Positions 8,686-17,343 of a DNA stretch of 64,000 nt are shown here, piece by piece (position 1 is the stretch's first letter; each line of letters starts with the position of its first letter). Both the position numbers and the translations under genes were made by a program. The notes under the pieces are model-generated. The model worked only from the letters and a program-made list of their open reading frames with translations, was not told the DNA's origin and did no database searches. This stretch comes from Planctomyces sp. (GTDB lineage: Bacteria; Planctomycetota; Planctomycetia; Planctomycetales; Planctomycetaceae). The stretch lies in the NCBI GenBank assembly GCA_019636235.1, contig JAHBXW010000002.1:1-64000 (forward strand). Direction: 5' to 3'.

Positions 8686-9270
8686 ATGACGTCCCAGACG
8701 CCCGAAGCGCAGCCCCGCCGCAGCCGCGCGCTGCTGTCCCGCGAGACGAGCCGGCTGTTGATCGTCGACATGCAGTCGAAGCTGCTGCCTGCGATGCGGG
8801 ACGGGGATCGGGCCCTCGACCGCTGCGTGCGCCTGGTGGACGCCGCCCGGCTGCTGGGAATTCCCGCGGAGGCCACCGAGCAGTATCCGCAGGGGCTGGG
8901 GCCGACCGATGAGGCATTGTCCGGGCGACTGCCGGAGGGCGCGGCGAAGCGGCGATTCAGCGCGGGGGGCCTGCTCCCGTGGATGTCGTTGCCGAATGAG
9001 GATGGCCGGCATCAGGTGGTCGTCGCGGGCATCGAGGCGCACGTCTGCGTGCTGCAGACGGCGCTGGACCTGATCGCCGCGGGCTTCGATGTGCATGTCC
9101 CGGCTGACGCGGTCGCGAGCCGCAACGAGGACGATCTGCGGATTGCGCTGGCGCGTCTGAGCGCCGAGGGAGCGACGGTCACCGGCAGCGAATCGGTGCT
9201 GTTCGAATGGTGCGAGACGTCCGAGGCCGCGGAGTTCAAGGCCATCAGCCGGATGGTCACCGGGCGGTAG
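8686..9270 (+). CDS. Isochorismatase-family hydrolase
   Basis: A 194-residue cysteine hydrolase. The Asp-Lys-Cys triad of the family is visible: Asp28 in LIVDMQSKL, Lys88 in AAKRRFSA and Cys121 in GIEAHVCVLQTAL. Members act on isochorismate, nicotinamide or other amides; the true substrate is not visible. The ATG at 8686 follows GGAGAG at good spacing. It ends a run of four plus-strand genes from 6546 (38 bases after the sialidase-like gene) and overlaps the convergent membrane-protein gene by 14 bases. Confidence 0.85.
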   Translation: MTSQTPEAQPRRSRALLSRETSRLLIVDMQSKLLPAMRDGDRALDRCVRLVDAARLLGIPAEATEQYPQGLGPTDEALSGRLPEGAAKRRFSAGGLLPWMSLPNEDGRHQVVVAGIEAHVCVLQTALDLIAAGFDVHVPADAVASRNEDDLRIALARLSAEGATVTGSESVLFEWCETSEAAEFKAISRMVTGR

Positions 9271-9631
9271 CGGTTGACGGGGCGGTCGCCGAACGGCGAT
9301 CGAGCCAGATCGACGCCAGCCACAGGATGGCCGGGATGCAGGTCGCGGCCGTGAACGGAACGGCATTGGGACCCGCCGAAAGAGCGAAAAATGGGATCGC
9401 CGCGCCGATGACGAGCGCCGCGCCCCACCCCTCAAACCGCCAGCCGATCGCCAGTCCGGCCAGCAGCATTGCGTGCAGCGCGAGCACGCCGATCACCCAG
9501 GGGGGCGGGAACGGGGGCCGCAACCAGGACAGGTGGGCGATGAAGAATCCGCCCCAAAGACCCATCATCGCGACAGACGAAATGCGGGCCAGCCAGCGGA
9601 CGATGCAGGCCGGAGCCAGAGATCGAGACAT
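9257..9631 (-). CDS. Small four-helix membrane protein
   Basis: A 124-residue integral membrane protein with about four hydrophobic segments (roughly 12-35, 43-63, 68-88 and 93-110). No family recognised. Its 3' end overlaps the isochorismatase-like gene by 14 bases on the opposite strand. It starts 82 bases after the stop side of the formyltransferase gene and could be co-transcribed with it. Coding potential rests on the hydrophobic pattern. Confidence 0.6.
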   Translation of the reverse strand: MSRSLAPACIVRWLARISSVAMMGLWGGFFIAHLSWLRPPFPPPWVIGVLALHAMLLAGLAIGWRFEGWGAALVIGAAIPFFALSAGPNAVPFTAATCIPAILWLASIWLDRRSATAPSTATAR

Positions 9632-9712
9632 AGCAGCCGGTTCCTGATCGAGTTCGCGTCGAACACAGCGAACAGGCGTGCTGGCAGAGGCCGGCGCAAT
9701 GGGAAATCCGCC

Positions 9713-10618
9713 TCAAACAGCGGCCAGCAGGTCTTTGAGGTGCAGGTGGTGCTTGCCGAGCTTCCCGCCGTAGTTCCCGGCGGTGACCAGCAGCAGCCCG
9801 CCGGAGGCGCAGGCGGCGTGCAGACCGGCCCGCATCGCGGCCTGAACCGCGTCAAAGCTCAGCCCGTCGATGACGATTTCGTACACGGCTCCGCAGCCCT
9901 CGGGCAGTTCCGACTCGACCAGCGGCCGCAGCGTGGGGCAGTAGGCGTCGTTCGTGCTGGCCTTCAGCGTCTTGTACTTCGAGCCGACCTTGCTGCCGGC
10001 GCGGACGAGTCCGCCGGGGAAGGGGAGGATCACGTCGGGGATCGCGCGCATGGCGTCGGCGGCGGCCTCGGCGGCGGCCAGAGTCGAGGCGCCGTCCCGG
10101 CCGCAGAACAGCAAATTGCCGCCGGCAACTCCAGTCGCCGTGCCCAGCTTGTGGTCGCACAGGAACTCGCCGTCCATCACCGGGATGCGCCACATCCGGC
10201 GATCGCCGAGCCGTTTGGACGTCTGCCAGCCGTCGCCGAAGAAGCGGAGCTGCTCGCCCAGCGGGATTCGCTTTTCTTTGGGGCAGTCGTCGATGCCGTT
10301 GTAACAGGCCGTGGTGGGGCAGGTGAGGATGCACTGGCCGGCGCGGCCGACGACGGCAGCCGCCAGGGCCTCGCGGTTAAAGGCGAACGCCAGGACGGAC
10401 ACGCCGGGGCGACCGTCGGGAGTCTCCGCGGGGGACAGCTCGCGCTCGAGCGCGGCTTCGCAGTCGCAGGCGATGACGCTGGTCGCGTAGCCGGAGAATT
10501 CGGCGGCCGCGGTCCGCGCCCAGCGCAGGGAATCGGCGGTGATGATCAGCCGCGCGCCGGACATCGGGAACGCTTCCGCGAACGTGTCGGCGATCGGGAC
10601 TCCGTGGAGTTCGTGCAT
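9713..10618 (-). CDS. ftr: Formylmethanofuran--tetrahydromethanopterin formyltransferase
   Basis: A 301-residue cytosolic enzyme (Ftr, called FhcD in bacteria) that moves a formyl group between methanofuran and tetrahydromethanopterin in C1 oxidation or methanogenesis-type pathways. Family blocks are visible along the whole length: [12 protein letters not shown] at the N terminus, [78 protein letters not shown] and [15 protein letters not shown]. The length fits archaeal Ftr (about 297). These genes are known from some planctomycetes. The other C1 genes (fhcABC, mch, fae) are not in the window. It follows efp at 46 bases on the same strand. Confidence 0.95.
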   Translation of the reverse strand: MHELHGVPIADTFAEAFPMSGARLIITADSLRWARTAAAEFSGYATSVIACDCEAALERELSPAETPDGRPGVSVLAFAFNREALAAAVVGRAGQCILTCPTTACYNGIDDCPKEKRIPLGEQLRFFGDGWQTSKRLGDRRMWRIPVMDGEFLCDHKLGTATGVAGGNLLFCGRDGASTLAAAEAAADAMRAIPDVILPFPGGLVRAGSKVGSKYKTLKASTNDAYCPTLRPLVESELPEGCGAVYEIVIDGLSFDAVQAAMRAGLHAACASGGLLLVTAGNYGGKLGKHHLHLKDLLAAV

Positions 10619-10664
10619 CGGCGATTCTGGCGGCGCGGGGAGCGCTGCGAGCGATCGGTCGGGA

Positions 10665-11231
10665 TCAGTTCGAGCGGCCCAGGTACTCGCCCGTTTCCGT
10701 GTCGATCTTGATCTTCTCGCCGATGTCGATGAAGGAGGGGACGCGGACTTCCGCGCCGGTCTCGACCGTCGCCGGCTTGGTGACGTTCGTGGCCGTGTTG
10801 CCCCGTGCGGCCGGCTCGGTGAAGGTGATTTCCAGCACGATGTGCTTGGGCGGGGTGATGCCGATCAGCTTGTCGTTCCAGTACATCAGCTGGCAGGGGC
10901 TGCCATCCTTGATGTACCGCATCTGGTCGCCGCAGACGTCCGCGGCCAGAGAAGCCTGCTCGAAGCTCTCGTTGTCCATGAACACGTAGTTCGAGCCGTC
11001 GAAGTACGAGTACATGCCGTCCGAGTTGCGGATGTCGGCCGCCTCCAGCGAATCGCCGCTGCGATAGGTGCGGTCGAGAATCGTGCCGCTTAACAGGTTC
11101 CGCAGTCGCGTGCGGTACAGGGCCTGCCCCTTGCCCGGCTTCACGAACTCGCAGCTCATCATTTCGAAGGGACCGTCCTCGAAAATGACCTTGATGCCTT
11201 TGCGGAATTCTCCGGCGTTGAACACAGCCAT
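10665..11231 (-). CDS. efp: Elongation factor P
   Basis: A 188-residue translation factor that relieves ribosome stalling at polyproline stretches. It has a KOW-like N domain followed by two OB domains. PGKGQALYR (32-40) places a lysine at position 34, the residue that EpmA/EpmB beta-lysylate in E. coli (PGKGQAF there). The C-terminal GRSN-type end and the [15 protein letters not shown] block are typical. The ATG at 11231 gives the usual length; the longer in-frame extension is leader. It is divergent from the lysine-aminomutase gene, with 160 bases between. Confidence 0.97.
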   Translation of the reverse strand: MAVFNAGEFRKGIKVIFEDGPFEMMSCEFVKPGKGQALYRTRLRNLLSGTILDRTYRSGDSLEAADIRNSDGMYSYFDGSNYVFMDNESFEQASLAADVCGDQMRYIKDGSPCQLMYWNDKLIGITPPKHIVLEITFTEPAARGNTATNVTKPATVETGAEVRVPSFIDIGEKIKIDTETGEYLGRSN

Positions 11232-11391
11232 TGGTTTTGTCTCGAAGCACTCGATAAAACGGTTGTTCGCGGAGCCCCGCGTCGGACGTTCGCCTGAACA
11301 GAGCACGACCCGCGCGCCGCAAAGCCGGAGCACGGAGCGGAAAGATAGCAGATGGCTCGCGGCAGGGAAATCTCCGCTGCCACGTCCCCGG

Positions 11392-12462
11392 ATGGCCCGT
11401 CGCCCGAAAGAATTCGCCGTGTTTCCGCCCCTGGCCGCCGATCCCGCCTGCCTGTCCGCGCCCGGCGACGGCGAACCCCGGTCCGACTGGCGGTCCTCGC
11501 TGCAGGCGGCCGTCCGCGACCCCGATGATCTGCTGGACCTGCTGGCGCTGCCCGACGACTTGCGGCCCGCCGCCCGCGCCGCCGCCCAGCTGTTTCCGCT
11601 CGTCGTGCCGCGCAGCTACATCGCCCGCATGATCCCCGGCGACGTGCGCGATCCGCTGCTCCGGCAGGTCCTCCCGCTTCAGGAGGAGTTTGACGCGCCG
11701 CCCGGATTCGCCAGCGACCCTGTCGACGACGCCGCGGCCCGCACCGCGCCCGGACTGCTGCAAAAGTACCGCGGGCGGGCGCTGCTGATTGCCACGGGAA
11801 CCTGCGCCGTCCATTGCCGGTACTGCTTCCGACGGCACTACCCGTACGCCGACGAGCCACGCAGGCTCGACGACTGGGCCCCGGCGCTCGACGCGATCCG
11901 CCAGGACGACTCGCTGCACGAGGTGCTGCTCAGCGGCGGCGATCCTCTCGTCCTGGGGGATGGCCGGCTGCGCGCGTTGTTCGCGGCGCTGGCCGACATC
12001 CCGCATCTCCGCCGCGTCCGCATTCACTCCCGACTGCCGATCGTCCTGCCCGATCGCGTCACGCGGCCGCTGCTGGACGTCCTGCTGGGCACGCGGCTGC
12101 AGCCCGTGATGGTCGTGCATGCGAATCACCCGCAGGAGCTGCGGGGGGATTGCGTCGACGCGCTGCGGCGTCTTGTGCGGGGCGGCGTGCCGACGCTCAA
12201 CCAGGCCGTCCTGATGCGCGGGGTGAACGACGACGAGGAGGCGCTGGCCGGGCTGTGCGAAGGGCTGATCGACGTCGGCGTGCTGCCGTATTATCTGCAC
12301 CAGCTGGATCGGGTCCGCGGCGCGGCGCACTTCGAAGTCGCCGAAGCGCGGGGTCGGGAGTTGATCGCGCGCCTTCGCGAACGCCTGCCGGGCTATGCCG
12401 TTCCGCGTTACGTCCGCGAGGAGCCGGGCGCCTCGGGCAAGACGCCGTTGATCGGCTGCTGA
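11392..12462 (+). CDS. epmB: EF-P (R)-beta-lysylation-type lysine 2,3-aminomutase (EpmB-like)
   Basis: A 356-residue radical SAM, PLP-dependent aminomutase that turns (S)-alpha-lysine into (R)-beta-lysine for EF-P. The radical SAM cysteines are C138, C142 and C145 in GTCAVHCRYCFRRHYPY. SGGDPLVLGD and VHANHPQEL blocks match the KamA/EpmB family. E. coli EpmB is 342 residues, close to this length. The location opposite efp and the Lys34 in EF-P support EpmB over a catabolic KamA. The partner ligase EpmA (genX/poxA) is not in the window. The ATG at 11392 is chosen for length, and the upstream frame looks like the divergent promoter region. Confidence 0.85.
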   Translation: MARRPKEFAVFPPLAADPACLSAPGDGEPRSDWRSSLQAAVRDPDDLLDLLALPDDLRPAARAAAQLFPLVVPRSYIARMIPGDVRDPLLRQVLPLQEEFDAPPGFASDPVDDAAARTAPGLLQKYRGRALLIATGTCAVHCRYCFRRHYPYADEPRRLDDWAPALDAIRQDDSLHEVLLSGGDPLVLGDGRLRALFAALADIPHLRRVRIHSRLPIVLPDRVTRPLLDVLLGTRLQPVMVVHANHPQELRGDCVDALRRLVRGGVPTLNQAVLMRGVNDDEEALAGLCEGLIDVGVLPYYLHQLDRVRGAAHFEVAEARGRELIARLRERLPGYAVPRYVREEPGASGKTPLIGC

Positions 12463-12482
12463 ACGCCGACGCAAAAAACACA

Positions 12483-12517
12483 GCAACCCGACCCCCTGAA
12501 ACAGGGCGCCGGGTTGC
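12483..12517. terminator. Probable bidirectional hairpin terminator
   Basis: GCAACCCG at 12483-12490 pairs with CGGGTTGC at 12510-12517, with an inner CCCTG/CAGGG stem. It lies between the convergent epmB (ends 12462) and fliA (ends at 12542). No long U tract follows on either strand. Confidence 0.65.
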
Positions 12518-12541
12518 GTGACCTCGACAGTTGCGGCAACG

Positions 12542-13321
12542 TCAGGCGAATTCGGGCCGACGCTGCTGCAACTGTTCTTTGAGCCGCGAGACGATGCTGG
12601 AGTGCATCTGGCTGACGCGGCTCTCGGAGAGCCCCAGCGTCTGGCCGATTTCCTTCATCGTCAGTTCTTCGTAGTAGTACAGGATGATGATCAGCCGCTC
12701 GTTGCGGTTCAGCCCTTTGGTGACCAGCCGCATGACGTCGCGTTTCTGGATGCCGAAGGTGGGGTCTTCCCCCTTCTTGTCCTCGACGACATCGACCTCG
12801 CGGACGTCCTTGTAGCTGTCGGTCTCGTACCACTTCTTGTTCAGGCTGACGAGCGAGACCGCGCTGGCCTCGGACTTCAGCTTGTCGAATTCCTCGAGCG
12901 AGATCTGCAGCTTGCTGGCAAGTTCGATGTCGCTGGGCGGCCGGCCGACCTGGACCTCAAGTTCCTTGCGGGCCGCCTCCAGCTTGCTGGCCTTGCTGCG
13001 GACCAGCCGGGGCACCCAGTCCATGGTGCGCAGCTCGTCGAGCATCGCGCCGCGGATGCGGGGGACGCAGTAGGTTTCGAATTTGACTCCGCGCTCCATG
13101 TCGAAGGCTTCGATGGCGTCCATCAGCCCGAACACGCCGGCGGAGATCAGGTCGTTCAGGTCGACGCCGTCGGGCAGCTTGGCCCACACGCGTTCGGCAT
13201 TGAAACGAACCAGGGGGAAGAACTGTTCAATCAGCCGGTTCCGCAGGTCCTGATTCATCGGATCCTTGCGGTAATCGATCCAGACCTGCTGGATGTCGAC
13301 GGCTGCTCTCGTGGTGGTCAT
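12542..13321 (-). CDS. fliA: RNA polymerase sigma factor FliA (sigma-28 type)
   Basis: A 259-residue sigma factor of the FliA/WhiG group that drives late flagellar genes. Regions 2 (LVRFNAERVWAKLP, then DLISAGVFGLMDAIEAFD and CVPRIRGAMLDELR), 3 (GRPPSDIELASKLQI) and 4 (LIIILYYYEELTMKEIGQTL with an HTH SESRVSQMHSS) are all present. GGAGGACTT precedes the ATG at 13321. It follows flhF on the same strand after 262 bases, matching the usual flagellar order except that no FlhG gene is present between. Confidence 0.95.
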   Translation of the reverse strand: MTTTRAAVDIQQVWIDYRKDPMNQDLRNRLIEQFFPLVRFNAERVWAKLPDGVDLNDLISAGVFGLMDAIEAFDMERGVKFETYCVPRIRGAMLDELRTMDWVPRLVRSKASKLEAARKELEVQVGRPPSDIELASKLQISLEEFDKLKSEASAVSLVSLNKKWYETDSYKDVREVDVVEDKKGEDPTFGIQKRDVMRLVTKGLNRNERLIIILYYYEELTMKEIGQTLGLSESRVSQMHSSIVSRLKEQLQQRRPEFA

Positions 13322-13583
13322 AAGTCCTCCGTGACGTCGCGACGGCCGCCAGGGGCCGTGGGGAACCGAGGGGGTCGGCTGAGTCAGTCGTCAAAGCCGG
13401 GCCGATCCGGCCCGCGGTTCAGGTGACGGGAAGCGCTCCGCCGGCGGAGGAGGCGGATTGAAGGCGATGCGAAGGCAACGGGCGGGGCTGGGCATTCGAG
13501 ACTGTCTCACTTCTGACATCGACGGTTCGTAACGGAATCAACAGAAAAACCGGAAAACTCAACTGGCAACGGCAGGGATCCGC

Positions 13584-14813
13584 TCATCCGGGAGACTCCC
13601 GAACGCCGGCCGCGTCAGGCGACGGCAGCCGCGGGCGAGTGCGGCTCTCCAGGTCCTGAAGCCCCATGATCATGTCGGCCGTTCTTGCCGGTACGGCCGG
13701 CTCCAGATCGTCCGGCACATCCTGGCCGGTCGCGAAGTGGCTTAATGGCAGGTCGATCGTCCGCGCGGCCGAATAAATCGCGCCCAACTGCACGGCTTCG
13801 TCCAGCTTCGTCAGCAGCAGATGCGTCGGACGCAGCACCCGGAACCGCTCGACCATCGACGCCAGCGTGCGATGGCTCGCCGCCAGGCTGAGCACCAGAT
13901 GCACCTCGTCGATCGACGCGTCCGACAGCAGATCCCTGAGTTCCTGAATCCGCAGTTCGTCCCGCGGGCTGCGGCCCGCCGTATCGATCAGCACCAGGTC
14001 CCGGTCCTGGAAATCGTCCAGCGCCGATGTCAGTTCGCCGGGCGTGGACGCCGTCCGCATCGGCAGCCCGATGACGTCCGCAAATGTTCGCAGTTGATCG
14101 ACCGCCCCCGCCCGGAACGTGTCGAGCGTCACCAGCCCGATCCGCCGCTGGTCCCCGAGGTGAAACCCGGCCGCCAGCTTGGCGATGGTCGTCGTCTTGC
14201 CGACCCCCGTGGGGCCCACGAGGGCGATGGTCTTCTTTCGCTGCACGTCCAGCCCCAGACCGCCGCTGCAGCGAAGCTGCGATTCGATCAGCCGGGCCAG
14301 CCGTTCGCGCCGCGCGGCGTCCGCCAGCGGTTCGTCGAACACGCCCGCGGACTGCGCCTCGAACAACAGCGCCCGGGCGTGCTCCTCATCGATGTCCGCG
14401 TCGATCAGCCAGGTGAACGTCCGGAACAGGGCGTCGGACAGCGTGGCGCCGCCGTCGGCTGGATGGCGATCCGCTGCTTCCCGCTCCGCGGGAGTCGCGA
14501 AGTCCGGCGGGACGATCAGATCGTCGATCAAGGATTCGCAAGCGGCGGACGCGCCTTCGAGCGACGGCAGGTGCAGGTGTTCGTTGAGTTCGCGGACCTG
14601 CTGGCCGAGGCGGGCGGCGCGAGGCTCGCTGTTCGCGGGCGATTCGCCGCCGGCTGCCGCGGTGACTTCCGTTTCGGCGACGGGCCGGCTCCACGGGTAC
14701 CGCCGCCGGACGGTCTCGCGGCTGGACAGCACGATCGCATCGGCGCCCCATCGCTGGCGGACCATCGCCAGGGCTTCGCGCATCGACGAGGCTCGAAAGG
14801 TTTCAATCGGCAT
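13584..14813 (-). CDS. flhF: Flagellar biosynthesis GTPase FlhF
   Basis: A 409-residue SRP-like GTPase that fixes the place and number of flagella and acts with FlhA. It has a variable N-terminal part, the helical N domain, then the G domain. The P-loop GPTGVGKT is at about residues 200-207 and is followed by KLAAGFHLGDQRRIGLVTLDTFRAGAVDQL-like G2 sequence (split here as recognised blocks), DTAGRSPRD (G3) and TKLDEA (G4). ATG at 14813 (MPIETFRAS) is preferred over one seven codons upstream. Its start overlaps the flhA stop by 11 bases, so the two are probably coupled. Confidence 0.93.
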   Translation of the reverse strand: MPIETFRASSMREALAMVRQRWGADAIVLSSRETVRRRYPWSRPVAETEVTAAAGGESPANSEPRAARLGQQVRELNEHLHLPSLEGASAACESLIDDLIVPPDFATPAEREAADRHPADGGATLSDALFRTFTWLIDADIDEEHARALLFEAQSAGVFDEPLADAARRERLARLIESQLRCSGGLGLDVQRKKTIALVGPTGVGKTTTIAKLAAGFHLGDQRRIGLVTLDTFRAGAVDQLRTFADVIGLPMRTASTPGELTSALDDFQDRDLVLIDTAGRSPRDELRIQELRDLLSDASIDEVHLVLSLAASHRTLASMVERFRVLRPTHLLLTKLDEAVQLGAIYSAARTIDLPLSHFATGQDVPDDLEPAVPARTADMIMGLQDLESRTRPRLPSPDAAGVRESPG

Positions 14814-16923
14814 GGGACCGGACCTCTCTTTCACTCGGGACCGGGACGCCCGCGGACACCTGCGACACGACGCGGAGTTCCGTCTCCGGCGTCAGTTCCG
14901 TCCGGCTGAGGACGGCCGCCTGCGGAATGCCGGCCGACAGCGCCTGCCGCAGCGCGGCGCGAAGTTCCGGAACGCACATCACGACCGGCGGACGACCCGC
15001 GTGCATCAGCCGCAGCAGCGACTCCGCAATGGGCCTCAGCAGCTCGGCCGGCCACGGTCCCCGGCGCGCGGCCGGCGACGACGCGGACAGCAGCCGTTCG
15101 ATGAGTTCCTCTTCCAGCTCCGGCGCCAGCGCGATCGCGTGCAGCCGGCGAGTTTCGTCCGAGTATTGCTGGCAGATCGTGCGGCGGAGCGCCACGCGCA
15201 CGTGTTCGATCAGGTCGCGGGGTTCGCACAGCGGCGCATCGCCCAGCGATTCCAGGATCGTTTCCAGGTCGCGGATCGGCACGCGCTCGCGGAGCAGACC
15301 GCACAGCACCCGATGCACGACGGCCGGACCGACCCGCGCGGGAACCACGTCTTCGACGAGCCGCGGCGCCTGCTGTCGCAGATGGTTCAGCAGATCATGC
15401 ACGTGCTGGCGGGTCAGCAACTCGTCGGAGTGGTTGCGGACGACCTGCGCGAGATGCCGCACGATCCGCGAGGCCGGCTCTTCGACGCGGAGGCCGCGGG
15501 CGCGGGCTTCTTCGCGGCGGTTGGCTTCAATCCACCAGCCGCTGCGATCGGTGACCGGGTCGCGGGCTTCAATGCCGGTCAGCTCGCCGACGGCGCCGCC
15601 GTCGTCCACGGCCCACAAGCCGTCGGCATAGGCTTCGCCAGTCGCGAGCGGGACGCCCCGCATGAGGATCTGATAGGCCCGCGGATCCAGCCGCAGATTG
15701 TCGACAATGCGGACCTTCGGCAGGATGAATCCCAGCTCCTGGGCGATGCGGCCGCGCAGCTGCGTCACGCGGTCGAGCAGGTCTCCCTGCTGTTCGCGAT
15801 CGGCCAGCCGGACCAGCCCGATGCCGAGTTCCAGTTCGAGGGGTTCGACCTGCAGCGCCCGCGAGTGCGTGGCGGAATGTTCGGAGGTCGGCGCGGCGGG
15901 CGGCGCGTGCGGCTGCGGCGTCGGCGTTTCCGGGGCGGCCGCGCCCTGCTGCGGCAGTTGCCAGGCGACGACGCCGCACAACGCCGACAGCGACAACAGG
16001 GGAATCAGCGGCAGCCCGGTCAGCGACAGCGCGGCCAGGAACACGGCCGCCACGACGTACACTTCGCGGTTCAGCAGCAACTGCGACGCGGCGTCCCGGG
16101 GCAGGTTCGAGGTCTCGCCGGAGCGCGTCATCACGAGGCCCGCGGCGATCGACACCAGGAAGGCCGGAACCTGGCAGGCCAGCCCGTCGCCGACCGTCAG
16201 CACCGTGAACACGTGCGCGGCTTCATCAAGCGACATGCCATGTCGGAATAAGCCGATCGCCAGCCCGCCGAGAATGTTGACCGCCGTGATGATCAGTCCG
16301 GCGACGGCGTCGCCGCGGACAAACTTTCCGGCTCCATCCATGGCGCCATAGAAGTCGGCCTCGCGGGCGATCCGCTCGCGGCGGCGGTGCGCTTCGTCGG
16401 CGGTGATCGCGCCATGGGTCAGGTCGGAATCGATCGCCATCTGCCGGCCGGGCATCCCGTCCAGCGAGAACCGGGCGGCGACTTCGCTGATCCGCGTGGC
16501 CCCTTTGGTGACGACCACGAACTGGATCACAACCAGAATCAGAAACAGGATGAACCCGACTGCCGGATCTCCCGCGGAGACGAACTCGCCGAAGGCCTGG
16601 ATCACGCCGCCGGCCGCTCCCGCTCCCGCATCCGCGGACTTTGTCAGGATCAGCCGCGTCGAGGCGAAGTTCAGGATCACGCGCCCCAGCGCCGTCGCCA
16701 GAAGCAGCGTGGGGAACACGCTGAGTTCCAGCGGCGAACCGACGTACAGCGCCGTCAGCAGCAGGACGACCGAGACGGCGATGTTCGCCGCCAGCAGGAC
16801 ATCCAGGACGGCCGCCGGAACGGGTGTGAACACGACCAGCAGCGCGGCGACGAGCAGCAACGGCGCCAGCCATTGCAGGCGGCTGACGAGCGTCGATCGG
16901 CGGTGCGGTTGAGGCGTGGACAT
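14803..16923 (-). CDS. flhA: Flagellar export apparatus protein FlhA
   Basis: A 706-residue inner-membrane component of the flagellar type III export gate. The N-terminal half has about eight membrane segments, beginning QWLAPLLLVAALLVVFTPVP. Family (FHIPEP) blocks are visible: LNFASTRLILTKS, RFSLDGMPGRQMAIDSDL and READFYGAMDGAGKFVRGDA. The C-terminal cytoplasmic domain (from about 330) ends before residue 706. The ATG at 16923 gives the usual length of about 690-700. The frame stays open to 17280, but that part has no membrane or family features. It lies upstream of flhF and overlaps it. Confidence 0.95.
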   Translation of the reverse strand: MSTPQPHRRSTLVSRLQWLAPLLLVAALLVVFTPVPAAVLDVLLAANIAVSVVLLLTALYVGSPLELSVFPTLLLATALGRVILNFASTRLILTKSADAGAGAAGGVIQAFGEFVSAGDPAVGFILFLILVVIQFVVVTKGATRISEVAARFSLDGMPGRQMAIDSDLTHGAITADEAHRRRERIAREADFYGAMDGAGKFVRGDAVAGLIITAVNILGGLAIGLFRHGMSLDEAAHVFTVLTVGDGLACQVPAFLVSIAAGLVMTRSGETSNLPRDAASQLLLNREVYVVAAVFLAALSLTGLPLIPLLSLSALCGVVAWQLPQQGAAAPETPTPQPHAPPAAPTSEHSATHSRALQVEPLELELGIGLVRLADREQQGDLLDRVTQLRGRIAQELGFILPKVRIVDNLRLDPRAYQILMRGVPLATGEAYADGLWAVDDGGAVGELTGIEARDPVTDRSGWWIEANRREEARARGLRVEEPASRIVRHLAQVVRNHSDELLTRQHVHDLLNHLRQQAPRLVEDVVPARVGPAVVHRVLCGLLRERVPIRDLETILESLGDAPLCEPRDLIEHVRVALRRTICQQYSDETRRLHAIALAPELEEELIERLLSASSPAARRGPWPAELLRPIAESLLRLMHAGRPPVVMCVPELRAALRQALSAGIPQAAVLSRTELTPETELRVVSQVSAGVPVPSEREVRSHAD

Positions 16924-17343
16924 GCCGGGATGGGGGACGGCGCACAGGTGAGCCCGAGGTCGGGCGTGTGCGTCGATTCCGGGGGGCGGGAGGCCCGTTC
17001 GGGGGAGGGATGAAAGGAGGGGAAACGTGAAGGTGGGGCCGGGTGTTATCCGAATGCGAAGACGGGTGTCCAGACCTCGCGCCAAGGCGAAATGGACGTC
17101 TCCGTTCGCGGTTCGATCTGCTTCCAGCCGACGCGCACCCGGCCACAACCCGCGTCGCGGCAAGGGAATGCAATGGGCAGTCCCCGCCAGCCGGACATCA
17201 GCAGAAGCCATCCGGCTCGCGGTTCCGATGAGGGAACTCCACGGGTCGGCGCCGTTCGGCACCGGCAGGAACCGCTGCAACGCAGGGGGCGGGAGGCCAT
17301 GTCGAGCCGCCGTTCGCCGCGGCGCGGTCCCACAGACGCGTTG
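16924..17343. other. Gene-free region upstream of flhA
   Basis: 420 bases with no supported gene. It must hold the promoter of the flhA-flhF(-fliA) set and the end of the moeA transcript. No clear sigma-54 or sigma-28 consensus was found by eye. Open frames here are antisense extensions of moeA or flhA. Confidence 0.4.

Noticed and set aside
14179-16251. A long plus-strand open frame opposite flhA
   Set aside because: Antisense of a clear FlhA gene with no recognisable protein features.
16924-17280. N-terminal extension of FlhA
   Set aside because: The in-frame extension has no membrane or family features. ATG at 16923 gives the normal FlhA length.
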